This document shows, piece after piece, positions 18,319-32,108 of a DNA stretch of 64,000 nucleotides (position 1 is the first letter of the stretch; each line of letters starts with the position of its first letter). Position numbers and translations under genes: made by a program. This DNA comes from Chrysemys picta bellii (taxonomy: Eukaryota; Chordata; Testudines; Emydidae), in contig NC_088796.1 of the NCBI RefSeq assembly GCF_011386835.1, forward strand, positions 86,821,968-86,885,967, read 5' to 3'. The notes under the pieces were generated by a model. That model ran no database searches and was not told the origin of the DNA. It saw only the letters and a program-made list of their open reading frames with translations.

Positions 18319-21300
18319 CACCTACTGAAGTCAAAACGCACACATATGAAAATGTTACCTATCTCACTAACTCCCAGAAACTGCTCCACCCACACAGGAA
18401 AAGGAAAGATGAGCTCAGGATGAGATCTATCTCTTGCCTCCGTCCATCCCTCAAGTATCCTGTTTCAAGACTTGCAGTTCTGTATCCTTAAAACAATCCA
18501 CATATCAGTTCCTGCAGTTTGATCAGCTGGGATCTGTAGGTTTTTTTCAGTGAGTATATTCATTATGCTTCTGTACAGTGTTCCAGGAGAGACTCCGTTT
18601 TCTGGTAAATATGTGATTTTAATCTGCCTCAACTAAAGTTTTACTTGACATGTGCCTGGTACTTTTTGTAATCGCAAAAACAATCTTTGTATCGTGAAGT
18701 CTGTTCCATTCAAAGGCTTTTTTAACGATAGCTTCTAAGGCTTTATGGTCAGTTTCTATTTCATTGTTTATGGTGACAACATGCTGATGAAAACCATTCA
18801 CATCCTACATCTCTTTTTATTGCTAGATTCATGCAAGATTTAAAATCCTGTTTATCTGCCCCTGAATTAGCCCATTTTGATTTAGAGGCACAGTGGGTCA
18901 GATCCTAGGGTCCAGCTGAACTTCATATAATGCAAGTCAGAAGGAGTGTATGGGAAGTGCAAAGGTGGCATTATGCTCCTCTGATCCTAAGTCTACTTTG
19001 GGTGAGGTCTGTCCACCAGTTAGAGCAGTTCAGGCTGCTCTGATTTATGTTGGCTGCAAATGATCCCAAGGGCCAAAACAGCAGCCACGAATCAGTGCAC
19101 TTTTGGGGTGTCCCAGCCATGTCCCTTTCCCCTGCTAAGCCAGCAGCTGTGTGTGTACAAGCCTCTATGATGAAGGATCCCCATTGAATTGGGGTGAACC
19201 TACTGGGTTCCATTAGAGTTTAAGCAGCAATGCCCTCTTGAATACCACACCTTAGAATCTGGCCCGAGAATCCATAACCAATACTATGGGTGGGCAAGAT
19301 TTTTGCCATTCAAAACCAAAGTATAATGATGATTTATGTTTATTTTCCCCCAAACCAAGACTTCACAAGCTAATCTCCAGTGAAGTCTTGGTTTGCAATT
19401 AAGAAAAACAACACTAATATTCACCCTCTTTCACATATCTGTGCACTTAACATTTGTCAGAAATTAAATGAAGATGAAAAATCATTCTAACAGGCTGACT
19501 ATCCTCCGGTTTTATACTGCTGCCCATCATCGTAGTATCTGAGCGTCTTCCATGGAAAATCAATAGCCATAGCAAAATCCCTAGTGAACTACATGCTGAG
19601 TCTCTGGCATTAAAGAGGCTGAAGCTGAAAAAGACAACTGATTAGTGCCTCCCTTTGGAAGCATCTGGTGACAAGAATCTTACAGAAACTCTGCTGGCAC
19701 AGACTGTAAAACTGCTTCTACCTGGTGGAAACCCCAAGGACAGGTGATATCAACTGCTCCTGCCCCCTCCCTTCATAAAGAAATCCCCCCCGCCCCCGTA
19801 GTTCAAGGAGCCAGGCTAACTGAGAGACACATAAATTACACCTTCTTCAGAGTCTTTGAATCCAGCTCTTTGTGGTAAATTTTAGCTAGTTGCAACTGAA
19901 ACAGCTGAAAGTTATAAACTCCTGGAAAATGGGATTAATAATGGAAAAGCTTCAGGCAGACACCCAGTATTGCTGCAAGGTGCCAGCATAACAACGGAAT
20001 GGACCTTCCATATCTAATTTTACCAGTCTGTGTCACAGAAACAGTATTATGACTGCAATAAACACTAAATGACCTCTATAAATGTTTCATATGTCATATA
20101 ACTGGTGTCAATAAGAAGTTGCAGTCAGCTAATAAAACATGCCAACTCTCCAATCTGCTGCCTTACTGACCTTGAGATTTCCCTATAAAAGGTATTAAAA
20201 AGAAAAAAAAAATGTGTGACATGGCCCCTATAGTTTAGGCATCTGGATGATGTGATTTGTGTGCCATCTATAATGGGCCTAGATTAAAAAAATCTTATGA
20301 AATTATAAACTATTTTGGTGGGAGGTGCTGGCACCCACTGAATTTAAAGATGAATTCCAGTTTCATTCTCATTTTTCAGTTGTTTATCACTTTCTTTTTT
20401 AAGCACAGTTCCTATTGGGATAAAATGGTCCATGCTGATGCTCAACCCAAGAGTGAAATTATGTTTTTTGAGTGAAATGGAATAAGCCATTGAGTTCTTC
20501 AAGCATTAAAAAAAGCACTTTTCCTAATATAATATGATTGAGTATTTTGTGCTACCTCCAACAAGCTAGAAACTTCAAACTTGGCTTGTTTTGTCCACAT
20601 ACATCTCATAGAGATGTAAATCAGTGTAACACAGCTAAAGTCACTGTGGCTACACAGGTGTACCTGAGAAGAATCTAGCCTTCTGACTCTACCCAGAAGT
20701 AATAAGTGGCCTCTTAGGGAGGACTTTGGAGGATTCCACTCCACATCTTTAGGGAGTCCCTTCTCTGATGTCCTAATGTGGGGTAGGTCCTCTCTCAGAT
20801 GAGCAGTTAGAGGGGCTTTCGCCTGAAAGCTTGCAAGGCCAAATGTGCAAAGATATTTAGGCACCTAGTGGGATGTACAAAAGTGCCTAAGCAAGTTAGA
20901 CACCTCACTTTCTTGAAAGGTGCCTAACCTAATCTGGCCCTCAGAACCTCTCTGGTTGACAGATTCATTCTGGAGATCAGGAGGTATGGGGAGAACTCAT
21001 AGAACCACTGCTGCTCTGATAGTGATGAGCAGGCCACCTTTCTTTCTGACTAGTAAAGTATCAGCCAAAAGGGAGCAGAAGAAAAATCATGTAGATTCCA
21101 ACAGCTGGTGAATGAAGAAGAAGGTCCCCCAATGTGGCAGAATCAATGGTCTTTAAAAACTTGCACACCCAGAAACACCTTCAGATATTTTCCTACTTGA
21201 TTCAGCATTTAGAGAAAAGAATATGAGAAGCTTGCTCTGTTGACAAGCTCCTCTAACAATCTCTGTTTCTTTTTGTTGGTTCCCTTTATGTTGGGTCCAT

Positions 21301-24300
21301 GAAATCTCTTACAAACACACAATAAAACTTCATGGAAGAAGATGGCCAGATTGGAAATGAAGATCCTGATCTGCAAATACTTAACAAGATGACTCATATA
21401 AGTGTGGGAGACGACTTAAACATTGCTCCTTTAAATTCCACAAACCCCACCCACATAAGTGGCAGTACGTGCTCTGAACACAGAGGCAGAATTTGATAGC
21501 TACAGATAAATAAAACCTCAGCCTCTCCAGAGAATTGTTCTTTGTAGTCAAACATTTTGTGGATTCTACAGAGGTCCATGTTAATGGCACTAAACAGGTG
21601 TTTACAGTATATTTCTGAGCCACAGAAGAGGAGCAAGGAATTAACAGTTTATGGTAAACTGCTTCATGGAGATTGCTAATGGAGTGAACAAAGACAGATA
21701 CAACCAACATAATTTTCACCACATGTAAGGCTTTTTCTACACCTCAGATGAGTTGAAAAACATTCCAACCCATTTTAGATACTGCCAGCAGTGTCTTGTG
21801 TACACTGGCACTCAAGCAATTTTAAAACAGATTCAAGTGAACCAACTGGCAGTTTTTTTGTGTAAATGTAATTAAGGTCAATGACAGAAAAAAGCAGTCA
21901 AAGTAATCTTGCATCTGGTTAGAATATTATAATGCACACAGAGAGAGGTAGAGTATGTGTGTGTAATATTTGCTTGTGATTTCCAAAGGCGTTACTATTT
22001 CTTTTTAGAAAATAGTCAGTATTGCTAGATCACTCTTTGCTGAGTTAGGCCCAATCCTGCAAGCACTTAAATATATGCTTAACTTTACGTACATGCATGT
22101 CTTCGGGACTATAAACTGTAAGTTCATGATAACTTTGCTGTTTATAGGTAATTTTCATGGGAGTTACTATACACACACGTGTACACACACATACTGAGAC
22201 TAGATCACTATGGCTTTATATAACAGTATGAGTTTTGTTTTTAAAGAGCCTGTATTTTAAGGAAAAAAGAATGTACATTAAAAACTGCTTTAAATGTTTA
22301 ATAGATTGATCTATTTGGAATAAATTGAAATGGTGCTCTATGAAAAATGGTTACAGCAATTAGGGTTTTGATCAACTTTCTATTTATGGAATTTGGCTGT
22401 AAGGCTAGCTACAGTAAAAATCTTTTAAAATCTGAGCGACAAAAGCACAGACTTAACACTGCCTGTGGCTTTAGCTGCTTAGAGTTTGAAATATGACAAC
22501 AAAGGAAGGTTAAAGTAATCAGTGACGTTATAAATACCACTTAAGCTAAGTGTCACATATGGTATATTAGCAATAGATGGATTTAATGAAAACTGAGACT
22601 GGGTTCTACATCTGTCATCAAACAAATGTACGAAATATTTTATCTGAAAATGAAATGTAATAATTCAAGTGATAATCTATAATAGAGTTATAACAACTCC
22701 AAATGGTAAAACTAGTGCCAGTATAATACCTTTTGGCAGCTAACATTAACAGAACAGACAATTCCTGTGACTATTGTCTTGAGAGAACAGACTGTGTGAT
22801 ATGTCATAATCAAGCACACATCCTTAGATCAGCAGCTCAAAAGAACAGCATACTTCTACAAGTCATCCTCTAATGCAAAACCAAGTGTGATTTGTCGCAC
22901 ATCCCAGCCACCATTACAGCCAAGATGGTCGTATGGAATTTTTCAAGCTTCACAGGACAAATATTAGAATGGATAATATCAGTGTGTATTTTAAAGAATA
23001 ATTCCTAGCTCTTGCCAAGTCATGCTCTCTGTGGTATCTGCCAGAGTGGGAGGGAGGCATGCTCTCAAGGGGCCTGTGTTTCATGGTCATCTCAGGCAGG
23101 GGGCTGCAAAGTTCATTAAATGAGACTGATCTTATCTCTCTACTAGTTCTGTTCAAAATAGCCTTGATACGATGAAGGATTTATGTTACCCCCACTTCAA
23201 ATAAAAAGTACCGAGGGATGGATTTCATTGCTGCCCTGTGGCACTGTAGAAGCCAGGGCTGCAGTTGCATTATTCATCACTGGTTTGTGTCACACAGAGG
23301 ATTTATTGCAGGAAGAATCTATCTCCAAGGTAAGTAAGGATTTGTTTTTCATAATACATTTCATCATCTTAATGTCGCAAGAGGTGAGTACCTTCTCTAA
23401 CTTTAATTCTTATACAAGTATATTCAAATAAAGGTCAAGGTGTGAGGCAAGCCAGGGAATGGTGCCCAGTTTAACAGCATTCTGGAAAAGATCAGAAGTA
23501 TTGACACAGAAAAAATATTTTAGGATGAGGTCCCTTGGCACAGCAATGGACAAAACACCAATGGGTGTCTCTGTATATTATAGATTGGTGTGCCAAATGG
23601 CAGCTGGGGTTACACACACTCTTTCTGCAAAGACTTTCAATCATTATCCATTAGATGGATGATTTAAAAAAAAATAATAGACTCCCAAATCTGAGAGTGG
23701 ACCTCTCTCCTGTCTGGTATGCTGTGTCAAAATTCTCTCATCTGATTAAGAACATGAGCTGCAGACAGGATCTGTCGTCTTCCTTGATCCCACAGCATCA
23801 AGCCTTCCCACTCAACAATCATCATTTAGGATCTTAACGTAAGTTTTCACAGACAATAATTTATGCTATTTACCAAGAGCCCTGAATTCAGCAATTCACA
23901 GGATCAGGTTTCAAATGGGACGGGTGGGGAAAAACTCATGTACTACAGACAATACTCGATCAAGAAAACAAACTACAACTGCTTTAAATGTGGAATATTA
24001 AAAGAAAGTCAATAGTAGATGGACAGAGTGACGGATAGCTCAGAAAGGATAGTCATTTGAACATGGTCTGATGTGCTACTCTTGTGTAAGTGCTCACGCA
24101 CATAAGTAGTCTCACTAAAGTCAATGGGTCTACACCCGAAAGTGCTCACCTCAGTAAGGGTCCCACATGCAGGCCCTACGTGTTTTTGACCTTTGGGAGG
24201 GGAGGACAGAGAAAAGTGAGGCCAACTATAACTGAAAAAAAACCCTCCAGTACATGACATTATAAAAGCATTGATGCTGCTGTCTTAGACTGAGTAGTCT

Positions 24301-25444
24301 CCACTCTCCAGGGATTAACCATAATAGCAGCATTACAGATATCATTGTACATGAGTCAGCTGCCAGTAGCCTTGCATTATTCCAGGTTTCTTTCGCACAG
24401 TGCTATTATGTGAGAAAATGTCTCAGGAAAACTAGTCCGTGTTGTGTTTTAGGGCAGTCTGCCAAGAATCATCATGTTCCGATTCTGGCAAATAGGTCAG
24501 AGTGATCAATATTTCACAGAAAACAATAGTGTAACAGTGGTGCTGTTAATAGGAAGGACTGACAAACTTTAGAGAGTTGTGTGATACTGGTATGCAAATA
24601 TTTCCTTCTAACATGAATGTTTCAGTGTCTATTCTCTTGATGTATGTAGGTAGCTCCCATTAAAATTAGTCAGAGTCCTACTCAAACTTGGTTCTGATCT
24701 TGAAGTTCTTGTGCACACAAAACTCTCCTTGACTCCCTTGGGATTTACACTGGCCACAGCTAGGAAAGAGAACATATACTTCAAATATTACCATGCCCAA
24801 GTCACCTTGTTTCTCTAATATTCTGGGACCAACACTGCATACTTCAAATTCTGTCAAGTGTAGAAGGGAGAATAGATGTGTGCAAGGGAATAAAACAATC
24901 CAGAGTTCTAATCTTTCATTGATGTCTGTAGCCAGTGCTACGCTGAACCATGCTACTCTTACCTAAATACACGATGATTCTTGCGTCTAAATGAAAGATT
25001 GTGCTTATCCAAAATACACACATAAAACACACCTTCTCTTTAACTACAGAGATACACTGCAACGTAGATACACATTTGGGTTTCTAAACCGACCTCCCAT
25101 TAAATCCCCGAAATAAATTCTAGTATTGTGGTTTCAGGAATACCCCAATACTATGTATTTTCTGAATACCATTACGGGATAGGCTGTGCAATGCAATTGC
25201 CTTATAATGATGAAAGTCCAGGTACCAGTGATTCTAAAGGTGTTATATTTTATTTCGTTGAACGTCATACTGTTTGAAAAATATATTCCTCATAGCTTCT
25301 ATCCATATGACTCATGTTGGATAAATCCTGACCATACTCTGCAGCTCCCCGGCATGCAGCTAGCCAAAGCTCCATAGCTAGCCACACTTTCCTTTCTCAT
25401 GAAGCTTCCCCAAAATCAAACCAACTCTGTGTTCTTATATTTTG
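18319..25444. other. 7-kb non-coding, mostly single-copy stretch
   Basis: No convincing gene. About 22040-22140 (CCCAATCCTGCAAGCACTTA ...) is an old repeat whose relatives lie near 36530 and 58540. About 21727-21870 begins like a decayed MITE (TTTTTCTACACCTCAGATGAG). A possible short exon near 23298-23329 with a strong GTAAGT donor is discussed under findings. Confidence 0.4.
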
Positions 25445-26025
25445 GCCCCACAATGTAATGACTGATAGAGCTGTCTGGAAAATGGATTTTTCATGCCACA
25501 AAAAAGATGGAGATTTCAAGATTTTATTTCATCCCAATTCAGGACAAAAAGTCATAATTGTTTAAAGCAACAGAGGGTCCTGTGGCACCTTTGAGACTAA
25601 CAGAAGTATTGGGAGCATAAGCTTTCGTGGGTAAGAACCTCACTTCTTCAGATGCAATAATTGTTTGTGAACCAACATTTTCCAAAAAAATTTGTTTGGA
25701 CTCAATTCAGTGAATATTGAAAAATGTGAAGTGTTTTGTTTCAATTGTTATGTTTTTTATTATCATTCAAATATATAAAATATAATAAATTTCAAAATGA
25801 GAAGTCATTTCAAAATGAAAAATCAAAATGTTCTGTTCTGAAAATGTTGAAACAGCATGTTTAGACATCTTTGAAGTGCTTGTTTCAAAACATTTTTTAA
25901 AAGTGAAAATTTTGTCAAAAAATCAACACATTCCCGTGGAATTACTCGGTTTCAACAAATCATCATTTTGCAACATAAAAATATTCCCTTGGAAAGTTTT
26001 CAACTAGCTCCAATTACTGTGCACC
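25445..26025. repeat. AT-rich dispersed repeat, copy 3, split by a SINE
   Basis: The flanks of the SINE at 25564-25656 join into one repeat of the same family as 17910-18318, with AAAATGAAAAATCA and GAAAATGTTGAAACAG segments and the shared CCCTTGGAAAGTTTTCAACT end. The SINE therefore inserted into a pre-existing copy. Confidence 0.55.
25564..25656 (+). mobile_element. 5'-truncated SINE-like retroposon, 93 bp
   Basis: The direct repeat ATAATTGTTT at 25554-25563 and 25657-25666 flanks it. The body (CTGTGGCACCTTTGAGACTA ... GCATAAGCTTTCGTGGG ... CTTCTTCAGATGCA) matches one arm of the palindromic insertion at 12652-12837. Confidence 0.8.
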
Positions 26026-26934
26026 CCTGAATTTACAGATAAAATTCTTGATATGTCTGCAAACATTGGTACATTTCCTTAAACCCACAAAATTGTTGCA
26101 GCTTTCCCAACATTAATTTTAATGGACAATGTCTGGAAATATTTACTATACAATCCCCCCCCCCCCCCCCCGCCCTTAAATAGGGAATCTTTTCTGCTTT
26201 ATCCTTGCAACTACTTTTCTTCCCACATACAGATTTTTGTCCAGGATCTGAAAACAAAACTGAGATTTAAAACTGTAATGGAAACTGTTATTTCATATCT
26301 CTTAATACAATAATTCTTTGCATATCGATAGGATGTAAAATGAATCCTCAAACACTCACCTGAGATAAGAATTGCCACCCCTATTTTGCAAATGAGGAAG
26401 TCAGTGGCAGAGCCAATAATAAAAACGTGGGGGGTCCTAATTACCAGTCTTATTGAATAATCTCTAAATAGACATTTTAAAGTCAAATGTCAACAATGAC
26501 ATTTTTTATATATGTGCTGTGCAATTTCTGTATTTATCCAGCATATCTATATTATGAAGTGCACTTGCTAAGCAAACTACATGTAAGGGAATATGAATAC
26601 ACAATTGGATTTTTATAGCAGGAGATGAATAATACCTAGAAACCTCAAGTAGAATGAATTGGCAGTAGCAATCTGGATATGACAAATATAGAAAGATTTG
26701 TTACAGCAAGGAGAAAAAAGCAGATAGTGTGTAGTACTGGTGATGACTGTAAATACGTTTGGTACACTCTGTACTGGTCTGAAAGGAACCAAAAAACCTA
26801 AATATATCATTACAATAAATTCCAACAGGATCTCTTTCTTTGTATAGCCTTCTTTCAGTGTCTGAGACATGAACTCTCATAGATCTTATCAGAATCGTTG
26901 GTTTTTATTGTTCTCCTATTATTTATATCATTAT
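26026..26934. other. non-coding, with a C-run and a MIR-like remnant
   Basis: A poly-C run with one G lies at about 26155-26173. About 26345-26430 (ATTTTGCAAATGAGGAAGTCAGTGGCAGAG, split by small gaps) resembles an antisense MIR core. Nothing else is seen. Confidence 0.4.
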
Positions 26935-29760
26935 ATTATTTACATTGTCTCTGATCTCTCTGTTGCAGAATTCTCCCTCTCCGACCATCTCCTTCAACAT
27001 TGCCATCAGCCCCCTCCATCGTGCCCAGTCACTTGGCCTTTCTGTGACTTCCAGGGCCCCTGTGCTAATGATTTCCTGTCTGCTTTCAGCCCTCTTCTCC
27101 CTATCCTCTCTTCCCTTTCTTCAGCATTGTTGCTGACACTCTCCATTCATCACTCTGCACCACCCTTGACTCTCTTGTCCCTCTCCCCCATCTCAAGGTC
27201 AATCCTGCCAACTCCCAGCCCTGGCTCACTCCCAGCATCCGTCTGCTTCCTTTGTTCTTACTCTAGTGCTACAGAGCATCTGTGTTGGAAATCCTATGAT
27301 CAGGCCAACTTCCTCTGTTACCAATTCATTCTCTGCCCTTTCAGTTCAGAACTCTAGTTCTCCAATTTAATTGAATCTCACGCCCACAATCCCAGCTGCC
27401 TTTTCACCACCTTTGACTCATTCCTTAAACCTTCCCCTCCCCATCTCCACTTCTCTCTCTGCACAGGAGATTGCTGACTTCTTCCAAGAGAAAACTGACA
27501 AAATATAATGTAATGTTCCCCCTCCCCTTAGCTCACCTTCCCCATAGAATTCTCTCCTGCTTTTCCCTTATCACAGGCACAGAAATTTGTCATCTGCTCT
27601 CCTCCTCTAAGCAATCCACTTGCCCCAGTGACCCCATCCCAGTTTCAGATCTCCCTCGTACCCACTCTCAACTCCTCTCTTACTCTTTTCCTTAACCTCT
27701 CACTCTCCTCTGGTTCTTCCCACTCACAATACAAGCATGCTCTAGTCTCTCCCATCTTAAAAAAAAGCAAACAAAAAACTTGATCCCACTTGCCTCTGCA
27801 ACTACAACCCCATCTCCCTTCCCTTGCTAAGCTCACTGAATGCCCTTTCTATAATTGCTGTCTCAAGTTCCTCTCCTCCAATTCTATCCCAGACCTTCTC
27901 CAATCCAGCTCCTGCCTCCGACATTCACCTGAAACCACTCTCATCGAAGTCTCTAACAACTTCTTCCAATCTAAAACTCAGAACAAATATTCCATCTTCA
28001 TCCTCCTTGACCAGTCAGCTGCCTTTGACGCAATTGAACATGCTCCTCTTCTCAAAATGTTGTCCTCCCTTGGCTTTTGTTACTCTGTCCTCTACTGTTT
28101 CTCCTTCCACCTTCATAATCATTCTTTCAGTGTGTCCTTTGGATCCTCCTCATCTATCCTCCAATTTGCTATGAGGGTTCTGGCTCCTTTCTCTTCTCCT
28201 TCTACATCTTTTCTTTGGGCAATCTCATCTGCAAACAAAAATTCCGATACCGTCTCTATTCTGAGGACTCACAGATCTGCTTCTATATTTCAGATCTGTC
28301 TCCTTCTGTCCAAACTATAATCTCAGCCTGTGTCTGACATCTCCTTATGGATGTCTAGTCATCATCTCAAGATAAACATGGCTAAAACATAGCTTCTAAT
28401 CTCTCACACACACACACTCACACTCTCTCTCTCCTTTTCTTGATCACAGTGGGCAATACCACCATTCTGCCTGTCACTCAGACCCATAACCTAGGCATCA
28501 TCTTCAACTCAGACCTCTCTCTAGGTCCTTACATCCAGGCTATGTCTAAATCTTGCCAGTTCTCTAAGATACAGCCTTTCCTATCCATCCACAGAGCTAA
28601 AACTCTTGTCCAAGCTCTCCTCTCACATCTCAGTCATTGCAATACCCTCCTCTCTGACTTTGACAAGTGAAATATTGCCCTGCTCATACCCATTTAGAAT
28701 GCTGCTGCAAAGATCATTTTCCTAGCCCATTACTTTGGCCAGAGAATGTTTGTTTTTAAATTCCCACACTGGCTGCACCCTCTCTATTGTACCAAACATA
28801 AGCGGCTTGTATCTATTTTCAGGACCCTTCACAGTCAGTCCCCATCCTAGCTATCATTTCCCTGTGATATCCTGGGTCTCAGACCCAGGCCTGTGAGTTC
28901 CCAGACAACCATCACATCCTAGCCACCAATTGATGTCTGCTGAAACCCGGAGGGCAGAGGAGCTAGCAGGACTATAGCCTCAGCCAAGGCACCACCCTTA
29001 GGAGCCGTGATTGGAGGATTGCCTGGCTCCACCAGTTGGTCCACCCATGCTATTTAAGCCAGGAGGTGGCACAGGAAGTTGTCTGACCAACTAGATAATT
29101 CACTGCTGCTACTTGTGCCTTGTACCCAACTCTGTGGCTCCGGCTCTGGCTCTGACTCTCAGCTTCAATTCCTGACTCTGACTCTGGCTTGACCTCTGGC
29201 ATTGGTAATTGGCAGTTGACTCTTGTCCAGACCCTCAACTCCATTTCCCAACCTGGATGCCTGCTCCGCCCACTATATCAGATCTGGTCTGACCACTAGG
29301 CAAGACTACCTACATCCTGGTGCCTATATTCCCATTCAATATTGAGCTATCAAAGCTGACCTCCAGTTGGGGGACACCATCCTCCTTTGCCCACTTGTTA
29401 CATTTTCAAATACCCATGTTGTCCTTCACGCTTGGGAAATGCTCTCTGTAAACATCTGCAGAGCTACCTGATTATGCACCTTCCAATCCCTCCTTAAGCT
29501 CTCTTTTGCCAGGACACCTGCCAAAAAATTTGACAACGGCTAGGCTGCTGGTGTGCAGAGACCACAGCCTAACACACTCACCAAAAGTGTCTCATTGTTT
29601 TCTTGTACTCCCCTTCTGTCTGTCTGTCTCTGTCTATTGTCTCATGTCTTATGCTTAGATTGTCATTCCCTGAGGGCAGCTAACATCTTTTTGTTCTGTG
29701 TTTGTATAGCACCTACCACAGTCCATGACTAGGTCTCCTAGATACTATGGTAATACAAAT
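26935..29760 (+). mobile_element. dead L2-like LINE
   Basis: Broken frames on + translate to parts of an L2-clade ORF2. Around 28000 is IFILLDQSAAFDAIEHAPLL, the RT block usually ending in AAFDTVDH. At 28257-28268 the catalytic YADD box reads YSED. Around 28470-28640 are HNLGIIFNSDLSL and HCNTLLSDF, matching the C-terminal RT/thumb region. The 3' end at 29640-29755 has TTTTTGTTCTGTGTTTGTAT, AGCACCTACCAC and CCTAGATACTATGGTAATAC, the 3' end shared by many reptile L2-like copies. Several stops and frameshifts break the frame, and an LTR-like insertion splits it at 28863-29402. No activity is possible. Confidence 0.75.
28863..29402 (+). mobile_element. LTR-like insertion inside the L2-like LINE
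   Basis: L2 similarity stops at about 28860 and resumes at about 29405. The intervening 540 bp start TGTGATATCC and end CTTGTTACA, contain a TATA-like GCTATTTAAGCC near 29050, and are followed by a repeated GGCTCTGGCTCTGACTC tract. That fits a solo LTR. The flanking ATTTC/TTTTC is a weak candidate duplication. No internal genes are present. Confidence 0.45.
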
Positions 29761-30100
29761 AATAATGAAAGAAAAATAATAGGCCTTTTTTGTGTAACAA
29801 CACTTAGGAAGTTGTGGCCTTGCTAGAGAGAAGACAGTCACCAGAAGTTACAAGAAGAGAATGAGGTATTGCAGGGGCCAATGGCCTCAGCAGCACCGGA
29901 TTTGTAATATCATCCATGCAACATACATAAATTAAGACTTGCTTGGGTTTAGCCATTTCCCAATTCTGGCAGAAAACAACTTGTCGTTTATGCTGATATA
30001 AGGAAAAGCAGAATCTGGACCACTCTTGCCTCCAGTAGTGCTTAATATCTGATGCCTCAGATGAAGGCAATGACCCATCAATTTAGGCAATGACCTAGAC

Positions 30101-30750
30101 CAGAGGTTCTCAAACTGTGGTCCACATACCACCAGTGGTCTGCGAGCTCCATTCAGATGGTCCATGGGTAGTTTCCCCTAAGGTGTGTGCCTGGGCTGCC
30201 TCACACGAGAAAATGAAGAGCCATCCATCGAATTAGTGGAGCCGCACAGGCGTGGCTCCACTAATTAGGTGCCTGGTCCCTGGAGAAGATGCACATGCAA
30301 GGTGAGGTGGTGGCCTTGGGGGAAATAGAAGGTACGTGGGGGGAGCAGTGGGGAGAGAAGAGGGGGTAGGGGAAATTTGGGACGTGTAGGGCTGCAGTGG
30401 CCAGAAAAAGAGGTGACTTTCCCCAGTTCCAGAGCTGTGGCTGCTGGGGAGTGACCCCCCTCCTTCCCAGCCCCAGCTCGGGGGCTGCTGCGGAGCGGGA
30501 GAGAGGACACATCCGTCTCATTAGAAAGGTACGAGTACAGACATTAAAATATGAGTTGTGTGCTTTCATTTGTAGAACAAAAAAAAGTTAATTATTATTA
30601 ATTTTTTTATATATAGCGCTTTTATCCAAAGTGCTTTACAACAGTTAGCTAACGGTACAAACAACATTTGGAAAGATTATTAAGTGGTCTGCCAAGACCC
30701 TCAACAATTTTCAAGTGGTCCGCGGAAAAAAAAAAGTTTGAGAACCACTG
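30101..30750 (+). mobile_element. hAT-type non-autonomous transposon, 650 bp
   Basis: Left end CAGAGGTTCTCAAACTGTGG and right end (reverse complement) CAGTGGTTCTCAAACTTTTT are typical hAT/Charlie-group inverted repeats. The flanks ACCTAGAC (30093-30100) and CCCTAGAC (30751-30758) form an 8-bp duplication with one mismatch. The interior has a GC-rich block with no transposase. Confidence 0.88.
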
Positions 30751-30758
30751 CCCTAGAC

Positions 30759-31818
30759 AACAGTACTGTGATTTATAAAATGAAGGGAAAATGGCTTTGT
30801 GACCCCTGCAGGTGACTATACTTATACTAAAACAAGATAGATTTAAAAACCTTGTAAAATATTGAGTTGTATCTCTGGATATCAAATTTCTATCTCTGCT
30901 AGCAAAACCCCTTTGTATCTATGCTTTTCTAATATAGGAACTTGAGTTCCAATTCCTTATATGGAAAGGTATTGTTCTGCTGATGGTAACTATGTTTTAT
31001 AGAATCAGTGAGATCCAGCCTCTAGCTATTGATCTTCCACTTACAGAAAAGTCAAGGTGTCACTATTTAACTCATCTTGTATTCCACTTGTTAGTCCCAA
31101 TAACATTACTTGTGTTTCCAAATAGCACTGTCAGTAACATAGTTTTCCTACCCTGGGAGGTATACCTTTGCAAATTAAATCTAAAAATAATCAATGCACT
31201 CTAATATGATTAAATCTAAAAATAAGTAATCATATTAATCTTGTATAGGAAAAACCCCTTCTAAAGTCATTCCAGCTATTTCTTTCATTGGGGAGCAGTC
31301 CAGTTTTGGTTCAGCTTGTTTTCATCCAGGGCTATGTCAAAAATGATTGCCTGTGAGTGAGTTTCTCATTGTTGTCCTTTGGAAGGATTGTCACCAGAGG
31401 CTTAAATTAAATCTCTTTCTGTCAGAACTATTGCAGTTATGGCAGGCCAGCTCAGGTCAGTCCTAACTCCTGAGATTTACAAGAGGGCTAGTTGGAGCTC
31501 TTTACATACTTTAACAAAACATTACTGTGTACACTTTGTATTACATGCAGAGATCCTGAGTTTAAGCTGTGTTTAGTGCCCACTTCAAAGTCAGTATCTC
31601 ACTTCTCCCCTGTTCAAAGTCAGTATCTCACTTCTCCCCTGTTCTTCTCCCCTCTTCTCACTTCTCCCCTCTCCTTTATCTGAGAAGTTCTTTTACGTTT
31701 ACTGTGTTAAACAAGAATTTTTAAAATGGAAATAGATTTTGTATGGAACACGGGCCCAATTTGTCTTTGCTGGCATAAGGGGAAAATAGGGCAGGATTAA
31801 TGTCCCCCTGCTGAGTGA
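30759..31818. other. non-coding, with one short tandem duplication
   Basis: About 31584-31642 holds a 29-bp unit (CAAAGTCAGTATCTCACTTC...) twice in tandem, followed by a pyrimidine-rich tract. Nothing else is recognised. Confidence 0.45.
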
Positions 31819-31821
31819 ATA

Positions 31822-32105
31822 GAATTGACACAGCAACTAAACACCCATGCCCAGCCCATGCTAGCCAATTCGGGCTTGCAGGGCTCGGGCTACAGGGCTG
31901 TTTCACTGCTGTGTAGACTCCCGGGCTCAGCCTGGCGCCAGGCTCTAGGACCATGTAGAGTGGGAGGGCCCCAGAGCTCGGGCTCCAGACCAAGCCCAGA
32001 AGTCTACTACACAGCAATGAAACAGCCCTGCAGACCAAGCCCTGTGAACCAGAGTCAGCTGACACGCACCAGCTGCAAATTTTTCTTTGTTGTGTAGACA
32101 TACCC
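31822..32105. mobile_element. palindromic Harbinger-type MITE
   Basis: Two long arms mirror each other: CAGGGCTGTTTCACTGCTGT near 31888 and its complement near 32004-32032. The right end TGTGTAGACATACCC matches the Harbinger terminus; the left end (GAATTGACACAGCAA) is decayed. ATA at 31819-31821 and 32106-32108 is the possible target duplication. Confidence 0.7.
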
Positions 32106-32108
32106 ATA

